DNA of 64,000 nt from Bacillota bacterium (GCA_023415205.1 JAEZLR010000034.1:17210-81209), one strand, 5' to 3'. Numbered from the stretch's first letter, positions 25,253-34,960 are shown. Notes: a model not told the origin generated them from the letters alone. Program-made: numbers and translations.

Positions 25253-25693
25253 ATGTATTTCATTGGAGTAATTCTGTTTTTTGTAGTGATGTTCGTGTTA
25301 GGTATATCTAATGGCTCGGTTGCATTGTTAGTAGATTTCCCCAGTATACTGCTCATTCTAGCTTTAAGCATTCCCACCCTGGTGGCCTCGGGTCTCTTGC
25401 CTGACTTTTTAAAGGGCTTTAAGCTGATGGGACAAAAGGTAAACTACTATTCAAAAATAGACCTGGAACGTATTTTAGAAGCACATAAGCTGGCAACCTC
25501 TGTACTGTTTCTTTCGGGAGGCATGGTAATCGTTCTATCGGCGGCTATTATTCTCACAACCCTTGACGATCTATCTCACTTGGGCCCGAGTTTGGCCCTG
25601 GCGCTCTTCTCCGTCCTCTATTCCTTAATCCTTAACGCTCTAATCCTGCCGATCAAATCCAAGGTACGGGTGATTCTTAAGACCATGGAATAG
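25253..25693 (+). CDS. Small MotA-like membrane protein
   Basis: 146 residues with about four hydrophobic segments. LLVDFPSILLILALSIPTL resembles the N-terminal part of MotA/PomA-type stator proteins (the DxPS motif), but the cytoplasmic torque-generating loop and the ExbB-like domain are absent, so it is not a full stator. A longer in-frame start at 25082 exists. The ATG at 25253, five bases after a perfect AGGAGGT, is clearly better and also begins at the first hydrophobic segment. It is followed after 11 bp by a membrane LuxR-type regulator, suggesting a two-gene unit. Function unknown. Confidence 0.72.
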   Translation: MYFIGVILFFVVMFVLGISNGSVALLVDFPSILLILALSIPTLVASGLLPDFLKGFKLMGQKVNYYSKIDLERILEAHKLATSVLFLSGGMVIVLSAAIILTTLDDLSHLGPSLALALFSVLYSLILNALILPIKSKVRVILKTME

Positions 25694-25704
25694 GGGTAAA
25701 TTCA

Positions 25705-26361
25705 ATGAAAAGGCTTTCTTATCTTCTTTTGGGGATTCTGCTCTATCTTCTGCTTTTGGGATTGTTTTTTGAGTTTAATTGGTTGAAGATTTTACAGCCT
25801 GTACCCCTCCTGTCGGTCGTTTTGGGGGTAATCATTCTGACCCTTTCCCAATACAAAAAAGGAATGGGGAAAGAGGAGCTACTAAGCCATGCCCAATGGA
25901 ATGCATTCTTCGCGGGACTTCTGGCCTCCCTGTTTTCCCTGTTATCACTTTTTTCAGATGTGGGCCAGTTATCCATTGGAATGCTGACAGAAAACCTGAT
26001 CCCATTGATTTACGGAAGCATCCTCTATTTCATTATAGATCTCTTCATGAGACATGAGCCTCCCAGGCGGCAGGAGAAGGTTGAAGTCAATACATCTAAT
26101 AAGCCTAGTGACGCCTTTTCACCCCAGGTGGCACACCCCATCCTGTTGGCTAAAGGGTTTTCGTCACGGGAATGCCATGTTGCGCTCAAGCTCATGGAGG
26201 GCATATCCAATAAGGAAATTGCACAACAGCTTTATATTTCTGAGGCAACTGTAAAAAAACATATTCAGAACATGTTTAAAAAATGCAATGCAACCGACCG
26301 ACAAAACTTCCTCACCCTGTATCTTGAATGGGTGGATAATCACAATCAACCCCATGTATAA
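25705..26361 (+). CDS. Membrane-bound LuxR-type transcription regulator
   Basis: 218 residues. Four hydrophobic segments fill the N-terminal 115 or so residues. A soluble linker follows, then a LuxR/GerE helix-turn-helix (about 150-215) with FSSRECHVALKLMEGISNKEIAQQLYISEATVKKH, of which the KEIAQQLYISEATVKKHIQN part is the recognition unit. There is no receiver domain, so sensing is probably by the membrane part or by the neighbouring MotA-like protein. AGGGG before the ATG. An intrinsic terminator follows. Confidence 0.85.
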   Translation: MKRLSYLLLGILLYLLLLGLFFEFNWLKILQPVPLLSVVLGVIILTLSQYKKGMGKEELLSHAQWNAFFAGLLASLFSLLSLFSDVGQLSIGMLTENLIPLIYGSILYFIIDLFMRHEPPRRQEKVEVNTSNKPSDAFSPQVAHPILLAKGFSSRECHVALKLMEGISNKEIAQQLYISEATVKKHIQNMFKKCNATDRQNFLTLYLEWVDNHNQPHV

Positions 26362-26385
26362 GGGATGACGCTGACTGACTAAGTC

Positions 26386-26425
26386 AATCCGCTACGGCTT
26401 AAGTTCCGGGCGGATTTCTTTTTAA
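26386..26425 (+). terminator. Intrinsic terminator after the LuxR gene
   Basis: AATCCGC (26386-26392) pairs with GCGGATT (26410-26416), followed by a T-rich tract to 26425. It separates the LuxR gene from the convergent helicase gene. Confidence 0.7.
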
Positions 26426-26502
26426 TTTCATTGAAGCAGAATCCTTGAGAATTAAAGGGTGCAGTATAAAGGCGATGTTTCTATTCGGAACCTTGAAACG
26501 CT

Positions 26503-29500
26503 CTATCGCCAGAGAACCATCCTAAGGATATCTTTTCTAAAGCCGACATCTGAGAGGGCATTCATCAAAAGATCTCTCTGGGCCTCATCCTCAGGCCAAT
26601 ACTTGACGGCAACCTTTTTACGATCCGGCCAGATACGTTTAGCTTTAAAGGCCTCCGTGAAGGCTTTCAATGCACCTGTGAGCTCATGGGCTTCTCCTGA
26701 AAAAACAATCCTCTCCCCGAACTTATCAACAATGACTTGGGGCTTCCCCCGGTGAAGGACAATAACGGTGCCAGGAATATTGACGAAGGTCAGAAGCTCC
26801 TCATTTCTGGCCACTATTTTCCCATAAACCTGGGCGGGGTCACATCCATTGATGACCTGGTACTCCGCGGTAAGTTCAAGCCGCCGGTAGGCCTCGGGAG
26901 CCATGAACTGTGCGCCGGACAGGCCCTCGATGAAGTAGCCCCGGAGGATATTCCCCGCGTACTCACGGTTTTTGAGGGCCTCGTAGATTTCATTCCAGGT
27001 GAAGGGAGATCTTTCAAGGCTCAGGGTTTCCCTGGATAACAGACCGTAACGGGCAAGCCAGCGATCAATCAGTTGATTGAGATTGTCCTCTTTAACGGGC
27101 CAGGCCAGTTCCCAACGTCCCATATCCATTCTTGATACAGCCAGGGCTGCTCTTTTGGCTTTTTCGACCCCAGGCCTCTGAGGGCCTCTTGACGGGGGTG
27201 TTTTATTCATGAAAAAGCGTACAGGGATGAAGGCGTCGTTGATCACTTGGCCTTTGAAGACAAGGCGTTCAAGGATATTCAGAAGCACCGGGGTGGAAAA
27301 GCCCGTTAGTGCGGTCAACACATGAACAAAACAGGCGCCCTTCTGTTTGAGAGCCTCAAGAACTCGTTCCTCCTCCGGGTCAGAAGTATTAAGCCACTCA
27401 GAGGGTGTCTCCAAGGTAAGTTGCGTTGTTTCGGTGGCATACCAGGCAAGGGTGAGGCCCTTGTCCTCCTCATCCTGTAATGCCCGCCAGAAAACTCGTC
27501 CCGAAGCGCAAAGCCTGTCCAAATGAGCGGGAGAGTAATGGGGAACCCGAGCGGGGAAAACAATGGTCTCCCACCAGTCCCACGGCAAGTATAAGCCCTC
27601 CATTTGTACAATGGTACTGTACAGGGATTCCACGGGGCTGACGGATTCCTGACCGATTTTTTGCCAGAGGGGAAGGAAGGAGGCATAGGCCGACGATCCT
27701 AAAGTCTCCACTTCATTGGATCTTAAGGTGCTGGCTTTTCGTATCATAGACTCATAGAGCTTTATGTGGCAAAACTCCTCGGCGGATTCGTCAGAGAAAT
27801 GCCCTTTCACAAGAATCTCCCCGGTATGAAGCCCCAGAAGGGCTTTATCGATTGCTAAAGAAGAAAACCCATAGCGCAAGGCGATATCTTCCCGTGAAAA
27901 GGGACTGTTGTACCGGCTGAACCTGCGCAGAATACGCAAAATAGCGTCCTCATGGCTCCAGGTACCTTCGGTGGTCACTAACCGGAGCAGGCCTTCGGGA
28001 AGAACTGAAGAAGGAAGTTTCATGGCACAAAGGTACAATTCAGCCTCCTCTGCGGCAATGATAAGGTCCGGGTGTCCCTCGGCCCCATTAAGGAGAATTA
28101 AGCGGTTTTCTGCGGTCAATTCATTGACCCATGTCCGTAAACTTCCTGCGGGAACCAGGGAAAGGGGGATATCCCCATAGATCAGAAGAAAGGAATGAAG
28201 CTCATTGGGGCTGGATACCCCATCCAATTTTGTCGTTGGATTATTTTTTGATTTCACCTCGTTGACGGCTTCGAGAAGCAGGGGCGGCCTCTCCTCCTCC
28301 TGACGGTATGACAAATGCAGGGCATCCACTCCTGTAATCATCGGGCCCTTGGTATCTCCGGGATGGGGAGCCTTTTCTGCATACATCATGATGAATTTAA
28401 ACTCAAATAAGAGCTCGGAGGCAAAAGGGGAGGGAAACCAACTGCTTTTTTCCACCACTTCTATATGACCGGAACGGATATCCTTCAAAACCTCAACGGC
28501 GTGGGGGATATCAAAGAGATCCTCCAGACACTCCCGCATGGTTTCGATAATCAGCGGGTGATCCAAGGTTCTCCGGGCGTTTTCCAAGGCATCCACCGAC
28601 CGAAGCCTTTGAATCCATAGGGGAAGGCGCTGACCAATGTTCCGCACACCCATCATCATGGAACGGTAGGCATTATACCGAAAGGTCATGGCGAAGCGGG
28701 AGGTGCCGGGCAGCATGTCAATCAGCGACTTTTCCACTGTTGCGGGATTGACGAGGGATAGAACATGGGATAGTGTATCGGGACAGCCGTAAATATGAAG
28801 CAGGATGGCATCATTGTTATGGCTTGAATAAACCTGGCAGTGAAGGGTATCCTCCAGAGCCTTCTGGAGAAGGATAGCCAGAACACTGTTCACCCGGCCT
28901 CCTAAATGGGCATGGATAACAATCCTTTGGTCGGAAATTTCGTCCTTTAAATACTCCACCACAATTCGGCGGTCGTGGGAAAGGACCCCCAAGGCTTCCT
29001 TCTGATCCATGAGATAGTCTCTGATGTTCATGGCAGCCGTTTCATCCATGACGCCTGTCCCGGTTAACTCGGAAATGAAATCCTCCGATTCAAGGTTTTC
29101 CGAGAGTGTTCTCAGATACCTGCCAAAGGATACGCCCTGTTCATAGGGGCTACCAACGCCATCTCCCTGCCAGAAGGGGGTTTTTGCACCCACACTGCTG
29201 CCGGGAGCCACTATAACCCGGTTTTTTTCAATTTTGACCACCTTCCATGGGGAATTGCCCAGCATGAAACGATCTCCAAGCCTGGCCTCAAATACAAAGA
29301 CCTCGTCCAATTCACCAATTCGGGTTTTATAATCCTCCAGAACGACAGGAAAATAGCCCCTGTCGGGAATGGTACCGCTGCTATTCACAGCCAGCATCCT
29401 GCTATATCCCGTTCCTTCAAGGGTTTTATTTTGTCTGTCCCAATAAATCCTGGGTTTTGCGGGGATGTCCTCCGAATGCTCGAAATCTCCGGCCAGCATG

Positions 29501-30882
29501 GCGATGACCTTTAAAAAATCACCCTTCGTCAGGTTCCTGTAGGACCAACAGCTCTGGATAACCTGGTACATCTCCTCCTCGGGCCAGGCCTTTTCACAGC
29601 ACATGGAAACAATGTGCTGTGCCAGAACGTCCAAGCAGTTTTCGGGTATCTTTTCCTCTTCAATGGCGCCTTGAAGCATAGCCTGGCACATAAAGGCGCT
29701 CTTTAAAAGATCCCCCCGGGTCTTGGGCAGTATTCTTCCCGTACTGGTGGCATCCAAGCGGTGGCCTGCCCGACCCAACCGCTGTAATCCGCTGGATACG
29801 GTAAGGGGAGAGGAGACCTGAATCATCAGATCCACGCTCCCCACATCAATCCCTAATTCCAGGGTGGAGGTGGCAATCATGCAGGTGAGGTCACCCTCCT
29901 TGAAGCGCTCCTCCACCTCCAGACGCTTGGCCTTGGAGAGACTGCCATGGTGAGGTCGGCAGAATGCCTGATCCTCCATGCTATTGAGATTAGCTGCCAC
30001 CCTTTCAGCCACTGCCCGGTTATTGACAAAGACGATGGAGGATTGGGAGCTCTTGACAAGCTGATAGATGCTATCATAGATCTCGGGCCAGATGGTCCCC
30101 TGCTCAAGGGCCCGGTAATCGGCCACGGGCATATGAATTTTTAGGTTTTTGGATCTCTCCATAACGGGAGCCACAATCGTGACGGGCCTTGGGATGTACT
30201 GTTCCTCTGTTTTTTTAAGCCCCCCAAGATAGGCAGCTGCCTTTTCTATGGGGTTTACGGTGGCCGAAAGTCCGATTCTTACCAGCTCCTGACCCACAAG
30301 GTGCTGGAGTCGTTCAATGGACAGTGCCAGGTGGACACCCCGTTTTGTTCCCAGCATGGTATGGATTTCGTCGATAATCAGGTAGCGGATATTTTTAAGA
30401 ATCTTTGCAGTGTTTTTGGATGTCAGCATTAAATAAAGGGATTCTGGGGTGGTAATCAGGATATGAGGGGGGTGCTTCAGGATTTTCTGCCGCTCGTTCT
30501 GAGGCGTATCCCCTGTACGCACGGCTTTTCTGATATCGGGAAAGGGAAGGCCCGCTTCCCGTAAGGACTGGGCGATGCCCTTAAGGGGGATATCCAGGTT
30601 TTTATAGATGTCGTTATTAAGAGCCTTTAAAGGAGAAACATAGAGAATAAACACACCCGCCGGAAGCTCCCCCTCAAGACCTTTCTTGAGGAGAACGTCA
30701 ATGCTTTCCAAAAACGCGGCCAGAGTTTTACCCGCCCCAGTGGGAGCACTGATGAGCACATTTCTTCCTGCGCGGATTTGGGGCCAGCCTTGAAGCTGTG
30801 GAAGGCTGGGGGTGCCTATATGCTGGTTGAACCATGCCTTGATAGAAGGGTGAAAGGCATCTAAACCCTCTGATTGATCCAT
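26503..30882 (-). CDS. lhr: Lhr-type large DEAD/DEAH superfamily 2 helicase
   Basis: 1459 residues, the full length of the Lhr family (ATP-dependent 3'-5' DNA helicases/translocases tied to repair). Motif I is ISAPTGAGKTLAAF (about residue 44), motif II DEIH within LIIDEIHTMLGTKRGVHL (about 172), motif III GLSATV, motif VI QRLGRAGHR. The long C-terminal part contains the Lhr winged-helix/beta-barrel region (about 700-950) and a C-terminal YcaQ/AlkZ-like extension (about 1200-1450). GAGGTGAC precedes the ATG. The gene stands alone between two convergent/divergent neighbours; no repair partner genes are adjacent. Confidence 0.92.
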   Translation of the reverse strand: MDQSEGLDAFHPSIKAWFNQHIGTPSLPQLQGWPQIRAGRNVLISAPTGAGKTLAAFLESIDVLLKKGLEGELPAGVFILYVSPLKALNNDIYKNLDIPLKGIAQSLREAGLPFPDIRKAVRTGDTPQNERQKILKHPPHILITTPESLYLMLTSKNTAKILKNIRYLIIDEIHTMLGTKRGVHLALSIERLQHLVGQELVRIGLSATVNPIEKAAAYLGGLKKTEEQYIPRPVTIVAPVMERSKNLKIHMPVADYRALEQGTIWPEIYDSIYQLVKSSQSSIVFVNNRAVAERVAANLNSMEDQAFCRPHHGSLSKAKRLEVEERFKEGDLTCMIATSTLELGIDVGSVDLMIQVSSPLTVSSGLQRLGRAGHRLDATSTGRILPKTRGDLLKSAFMCQAMLQGAIEEEKIPENCLDVLAQHIVSMCCEKAWPEEEMYQVIQSCWSYRNLTKGDFLKVIAMLAGDFEHSEDIPAKPRIYWDRQNKTLEGTGYSRMLAVNSSGTIPDRGYFPVVLEDYKTRIGELDEVFVFEARLGDRFMLGNSPWKVVKIEKNRVIVAPGSSVGAKTPFWQGDGVGSPYEQGVSFGRYLRTLSENLESEDFISELTGTGVMDETAAMNIRDYLMDQKEALGVLSHDRRIVVEYLKDEISDQRIVIHAHLGGRVNSVLAILLQKALEDTLHCQVYSSHNNDAILLHIYGCPDTLSHVLSLVNPATVEKSLIDMLPGTSRFAMTFRYNAYRSMMMGVRNIGQRLPLWIQRLRSVDALENARRTLDHPLIIETMRECLEDLFDIPHAVEVLKDIRSGHIEVVEKSSWFPSPFASELLFEFKFIMMYAEKAPHPGDTKGPMITGVDALHLSYRQEEERPPLLLEAVNEVKSKNNPTTKLDGVSSPNELHSFLLIYGDIPLSLVPAGSLRTWVNELTAENRLILLNGAEGHPDLIIAAEEAELYLCAMKLPSSVLPEGLLRLVTTEGTWSHEDAILRILRRFSRYNSPFSREDIALRYGFSSLAIDKALLGLHTGEILVKGHFSDESAEEFCHIKLYESMIRKASTLRSNEVETLGSSAYASFLPLWQKIGQESVSPVESLYSTIVQMEGLYLPWDWWETIVFPARVPHYSPAHLDRLCASGRVFWRALQDEEDKGLTLAWYATETTQLTLETPSEWLNTSDPEEERVLEALKQKGACFVHVLTALTGFSTPVLLNILERLVFKGQVINDAFIPVRFFMNKTPPSRGPQRPGVEKAKRAALAVSRMDMGRWELAWPVKEDNLNQLIDRWLARYGLLSRETLSLERSPFTWNEIYEALKNREYAGNILRGYFIEGLSGAQFMAPEAYRRLELTAEYQVINGCDPAQVYGKIVARNEELLTFVNIPGTVIVLHRGKPQVIVDKFGERIVFSGEAHELTGALKAFTEAFKAKRIWPDRKKVAVKYWPEDEAQRDLLMNALSDVGFRKDILRMVLWR

Positions 30883-30926
30883 GTGTCACCTCGAAAGAAA
30901 CGTATGTTCTATTTTAACATGTCCAC

Positions 30927-30940
30927 ATTGGCATGCCAAT
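30927..30940. promoter_or_regulatory. 14-bp perfect palindrome between divergent genes
   Basis: ATTGGCATGCCAAT is fully self-complementary and lies in the 189-bp divergent gap between lhr and the acetyltransferase gene, so it may be an operator for one or both. No adjacent regulator gene points to its protein. Confidence 0.35.
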
Positions 30941-31071
30941 ACGGAGTGGAAAATATAACCTAGCAAAAAAGCAAGTAGAAGGAAAGGTGATTTTCCTGGT
31001 ATATTATGCTATGATGACCTGTATAAGCCAATAGCCTGTTTAATCAAAGATGTGGTGCGCGGAGGTGCCCT

Positions 31072-32262
31072 ATGGTTATCAGACCTATAAACCCGGAAGA
31101 GAAAATAATGAAGTCTAAGATTCAGTCCATCGCCTTTATGTACAGCCAGGACTTTAGCCAAGGTGAGAAAAACCCCGGGGAAAATGAGAAAGACTATGAA
31201 ACTACTCGAGCAGCCTTTGATGAAAATGGAAAGATGTGCTCATGCCTTGAATTGATACCCTTTAGGGTTCAGTTTGATGGAAAAAGTGTCCCTATGGGAG
31301 GCATCGGAGGGGTGGCCTCGCTCCCGGAGGAAAGGGAAAAGCGGTATATCCGACATATTTTCGAGTACGTTATGGATGAAATGTATGAAAAGGGTGTTGT
31401 TTATTCCTACCTTTATCCCTTTTCCCACGTTTACTACAGAAAATTCGGCTATGAATTGAATATGAGGCGTCGTATCTACCCTATTCCCATCACCGCCCTG
31501 AAGGGTTTTGAACAGAGCGGCACCCTCAAGATGGTTTCCGACCTCATGGACAGAAGCTCAGTTATCTCTGTCTATGATCAGTTTATCCTCGATAAAAATC
31601 TTGCCGTTCACCGAACAGAAAGGCTATGGAATCGCTTTTTCGAGAAAGACCCTTATAAGGACAATGTGTATCTCTATCTTTGGTTCAATGCCCAGGGGGA
31701 GCCCAAAGGCTATATCCAATTCCGGCCAGAAAAGCAGCCCGGAGGTAGCAATACCCTTCAGGTGCAGGAGTTGGTCTGGCTGGGTTATTCGGCATTAAAG
31801 GGTATTTTAAGCTTCATGGGTGGGCTCTCGGCCCAGGCTGATCAAATGGTCTGGAAAGCTCCGGATTTCGTGGATTTATTGCCTTTGTTCAAAGAACCCT
31901 ATGATATCAAGCAGGAAATAGAAACCTTTGGGATGAACCGCATCGTCAATGTGGCGAAGGCCCTTGAAGGTACCCTTACTCCAATGGAAGCAGGGGAGCT
32001 GACGCTGGAAATCAAGGATGACTTTTTTGGTCGTAACAGCGGCAACTATACCCTGGCCTGGGAAAAGGGCCGTTCAGAGGTGATGAAAGGTCAGAAATCT
32101 CCGGATTTAACCTGTGATGTTCAGACCCTGACTCAGCTTATCACCGGCTTTTGCCACCCAGAGGAGCTAAAAGGAATGGGGAGGCTGGAAGTACATTACC
32201 ACGAAGAAAGGATTAAAAAGCTTTTTACACCTAAGAGGCTCTATATCAATAATTATTTTTAG
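31072..32262 (+). CDS. Eis-like GNAT N-acetyltransferase
   Basis: 396 residues with the three-part Eis layout. First comes an N-terminal GNAT fold carrying GGIGGVASLPEEREKRYIRHI in the acetyl-CoA region and YLYPFSHVYYRKFGYEL. A second GNAT-like domain spans about 160-290. A C-terminal SCP2-like domain (about 300-396) ends in KRLYINNYF, giving the C-terminal aromatic carboxylate typical of the family. Relatives acetylate amines of aminoglycosides, peptides or lysines; the substrate is unknown here. GGAGGTG before the ATG at 31072. Confidence 0.87.
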   Translation: MVIRPINPEEKIMKSKIQSIAFMYSQDFSQGEKNPGENEKDYETTRAAFDENGKMCSCLELIPFRVQFDGKSVPMGGIGGVASLPEEREKRYIRHIFEYVMDEMYEKGVVYSYLYPFSHVYYRKFGYELNMRRRIYPIPITALKGFEQSGTLKMVSDLMDRSSVISVYDQFILDKNLAVHRTERLWNRFFEKDPYKDNVYLYLWFNAQGEPKGYIQFRPEKQPGGSNTLQVQELVWLGYSALKGILSFMGGLSAQADQMVWKAPDFVDLLPLFKEPYDIKQEIETFGMNRIVNVAKALEGTLTPMEAGELTLEIKDDFFGRNSGNYTLAWEKGRSEVMKGQKSPDLTCDVQTLTQLITGFCHPEELKGMGRLEVHYHEERIKKLFTPKRLYINNYF

Positions 32263-32331
32263 CCTGGAGTCATGCAAGCAAAAGAAGGGGTTTTAGGGGT
32301 ATTTAATTGCTTGTTTTTTCCTTAGAATTTG

Positions 32332-32369
32332 TTGAATAAATAACAATGTTTATGTATAATTATACATAA
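32332..32369 (+). promoter_or_regulatory. putP promoter with overlapping 20-bp palindrome
   Basis: TTGAAT (32332-32337), 17 bp, TATAAT (32355-32360). The -10 box lies inside TTATGTATAATTATACATAA (32350-32369), a perfect 20-bp palindrome, so a dimeric repressor bound there would block RNA polymerase. The promoter is 24 bp before the putP start. Confidence 0.7.
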
Positions 32370-32392
32370 CTAATTGGAAAAGGGGAAAAGAA

Positions 32393-33952
32393 ATGAGCCA
32401 AGACAAAATTCAGATCCTTTTTGCCATGTGCTTCTACATGGCTATTGTTGTCGGCATCGGCTTGTACTATGCCAGACGTGCCAGTGAGAGCAGCAACAAT
32501 TATCTCATCGGTGGCCGCTCGCTGGGGCCTTGGGTAACAGCCATGGGTGCGGAAGCCTCCGATATGAGCGGATGGTTGTTGATGGGACTTCCTGGTGTAG
32601 CCTACTGGTTTGGCTTAAGTGATGCCATCTGGACAGCCATTGGTCTTCTGATCGGTACCTACCTCAACTGGCTCCTGGTTGCCAAGCGGCTTCGTGGGTA
32701 TTCAAGCCTTGCGGGGGACTCCATTACTATCCCTGATTTCTTCAGTAACCGGTTCAAAGAAAAGAAAAAGGTTATTATGACCCTTGCCGCGTTGTTTATC
32801 CTTATTTTCTTTACCGTCTATGCCTCCAGTTGCTTTGTGACGGTGGGTAAGCTATTCAGCAGACTCTTCGATGTCCAATACCAGTATATGATGATCGCCG
32901 GAGCTCTTTTTGTTATACTCTATACCTTTATCGGTGGTTTTCTGGCCGAAAGCGCCTCCGACTTCATGCAGGGCATTGTGATGTTCTTCTCACTGGTAGC
33001 CGTACTGGTTGTGGGCATTTCAACCGCCGGAGGAATATCGGCTGTGGTGAATAATGTGAGAGAATTCCCGGGCTTCATGGATTTCTTCGGCATTGCTTCT
33101 CCTACAATGATTGAGGGGGTGCAAGCCACAGAGGGTGCAAAGCCTGTCTTTGGTGCAGCAGGGAATTATGGTTTTCTCACTATAATCTCCACACTTTCCT
33201 GGGGGCTGGGCTATTTCGGTATGCCCCAGGTTCTGCTTAAGTTTATGGCTATACGCAAAGCTGACGAACTCAAATTATCCAGAAGGATCGCCACCATCTG
33301 GTGTGCTATCTCTCTGACTGCAGCAGTTGCTATTGGTATCATTGGAAGATCCTTGTTCCCGACAGCCTTAAAGACTCAGGCTGAGGCGGAAAGCATCTTT
33401 GTGCTGATGTCCACAGACTTCTTCCTGCCTCTTGTGGCGGGAGTTGTCATGGCGGGTATTCTTGCCGCAACCATCAGCTCCTCTGACTCATACCTGCTTA
33501 TTGCTGCTTCGGCGTTCTCTAAAAACATCTACCACGGGATTTTTAAAAAGGATGCCTCGGACAAAACCCTGCTGAAAGCCACACGACTGACTTTGTTGGT
33601 GGTATCAGCCCTTGCCATGGTCATCGCTCTGGATGAGAACAGTATTATCTTTACACTGGTTTCCTTCGCCTGGGCCGGTTTTGGTGCCACCTTCGGCCCC
33701 CTCATGCTCTTCTCCTTGTTCTGGAAAAGAGTTACCCGGTCTGCCGCCATTGCGGGCATGCTGTCCGGCGGAGGTATGGTCATTATCTGGAAGCTTCTGA
33801 TCAAGCCTATGGGCGGGGTATTCGGCATCTATGAGCTGTTTCCTGCTTTTGTAATTTCCTGTATTTTCATTGTTCTTGTTTCACTGCTGTCCAAAGAGCC
33901 TTCGGAAGAAATTCAGAAGGAATTTGAGTTAGTAAAAAGCCATGTGTGTTAA
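32393..33952 (+). CDS. putP: Sodium/proline symporter
   Basis: 519-residue sodium:solute symporter of the PutP group, with about 12-13 membrane helices, importing proline with Na+. Typical stretches are YLIGGRSLGPWVTAMGAEASDMSGWLLMG in the first helices, FTVYASSCFVTVGKLF, and GILAATISSSDSYLL in helix 8, which holds the Na+ ligating serines. GGAAAAGGGGAAAAG precedes the ATG. It is a single-gene unit with its own promoter/operator and terminator. Proline is a Stickland electron acceptor and osmolyte, fitting the predicted physiology (inference). Confidence 0.93.
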   Translation: MSQDKIQILFAMCFYMAIVVGIGLYYARRASESSNNYLIGGRSLGPWVTAMGAEASDMSGWLLMGLPGVAYWFGLSDAIWTAIGLLIGTYLNWLLVAKRLRGYSSLAGDSITIPDFFSNRFKEKKKVIMTLAALFILIFFTVYASSCFVTVGKLFSRLFDVQYQYMMIAGALFVILYTFIGGFLAESASDFMQGIVMFFSLVAVLVVGISTAGGISAVVNNVREFPGFMDFFGIASPTMIEGVQATEGAKPVFGAAGNYGFLTIISTLSWGLGYFGMPQVLLKFMAIRKADELKLSRRIATIWCAISLTAAVAIGIIGRSLFPTALKTQAEAESIFVLMSTDFFLPLVAGVVMAGILAATISSSDSYLLIAASAFSKNIYHGIFKKDASDKTLLKATRLTLLVVSALAMVIALDENSIIFTLVSFAWAGFGATFGPLMLFSLFWKRVTRSAAIAGMLSGGGMVIIWKLLIKPMGGVFGIYELFPAFVISCIFIVLVSLLSKEPSEEIQKEFELVKSHVC

Positions 33953-33972
33953 TTAAGCGTTAGGTTATAAGG

Positions 33973-34006
33973 AAAGGCTGGTTCGTACAGGACCAGCCTT
34001 TTTTGT
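33973..34006 (+). terminator. Intrinsic terminator after putP
   Basis: AAAGGCTGGT and ACCAGCCTTT form a strong stem with a 9-nt loop, followed by TTTTG. Confidence 0.88.
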
Positions 34007-34110
34007 TGATAGAATGCGATGGTTTGGGTAGGTGTTCCCCCTTTACTTTAACACGCTAATGTGCTAATATGATGGTGCGATAAAAAGAACGATAATGGAG
34101 GACATAATTT

Positions 34111-34905
34111 ATGAGGAAAAACCGTTTAGCAATTATACTACTGGTTATGGTAGCTTTGTTGATGACAGCCTGTTCCGGCAACAAGGTCACCGATGTGGGG
34201 GCCAATGTTGCCGGCGTCCTGACCGTTGGCTTCGACCAGAACTTCCCACCCATGGGCTTTGTGGATGATGACGGAGAATTTACCGGCTTTGATCTTGAGC
34301 TGGCTGCTGAGGTTGCCAAACGCTTAAAGCTAGAGCTAGAGCTTCAGCCTATTGCTTGGGCCTCCAAGGATATGGAGCTATCTACAAAGAATGTAGATTG
34401 TATCTGGAACGGTTTTACCATTAATGGGCGTGAAGAACAATACACCTGGACAAAACCCTATATGTCCAATAAACAGGTTTTCGTCGTCAAGGCTGACTCC
34501 GGCATCGAAACCTTAGAAGATTTATCAGGCAAGGCAGTGGCTGTCCAGTCGGATTCCAGTGCCGAGGCCGCACTTAAGGATAAGCCGGAATTGGTGGCTA
34601 CCTTTGGGGAATACATAAAAGCGGAAGATTACAACAGTGCACTTTTGGATCTGGGCTCAGGGGCAGTGGATGCCGTGGCCATGGACCTGGTTGTAGCACA
34701 ATACCAGATTGAAAAACGCGGTGACAATTTTGCTGTGCTTGAGGAAACCCTTGCTTCCGAGAATTATGGCGTGGGCTTCCTGTTAGGGAATGAATTGCTA
34801 AGAGACAAGGTAGAAAATACTTTGTTGGATATGGCAAAGGATGGCACCATGAAGAAGATTTCTGAAAAATGGTTTGGCGAAGATATTACCACTCTCGGTA
34901 AGTAA
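34111..34905 (+). CDS. Amino acid ABC transporter substrate-binding lipoprotein
   Basis: 264 residues, family 3 solute-binding protein. The N-terminal lipoprotein signal ends in LLMTACSG (lipobox Cys at about 21), so the mature protein is membrane-tethered outside. VGFDQNFPPMGFVDDDGEFTGFDLELAAEVAKRL is the typical first lobe, of which GFDLELAAEVAKRL is diagnostic; WNGFTINGREE and KAVAVQSDSSAE follow. It binds a polar amino acid such as glutamine or cystine; specificity is not readable. GGAGG precedes the ATG. A permease and an ATPase follow. Confidence 0.9.
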   Translation: MRKNRLAIILLVMVALLMTACSGNKVTDVGANVAGVLTVGFDQNFPPMGFVDDDGEFTGFDLELAAEVAKRLKLELELQPIAWASKDMELSTKNVDCIWNGFTINGREEQYTWTKPYMSNKQVFVVKADSGIETLEDLSGKAVAVQSDSSAEAALKDKPELVATFGEYIKAEDYNSALLDLGSGAVDAVAMDLVVAQYQIEKRGDNFAVLEETLASENYGVGFLLGNELLRDKVENTLLDMAKDGTMKKISEKWFGEDITTLGK

Positions 34906-34925
34906 TCATTCATAGAATTAATAGC

Positions 34926-34960
34926 AGGGGCTGTCCCAGTGAGATGGCCCCTTCTTTTGT
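34926..34960 (+). terminator. Hairpin between binding-protein and permease genes
   Basis: AGGGGC and GCCCCT form a stem followed by TTCTTTTG. In the middle of an ABC operon it probably acts as a partial terminator that lowers expression of permease and ATPase relative to the abundant binding protein. Confidence 0.6.
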
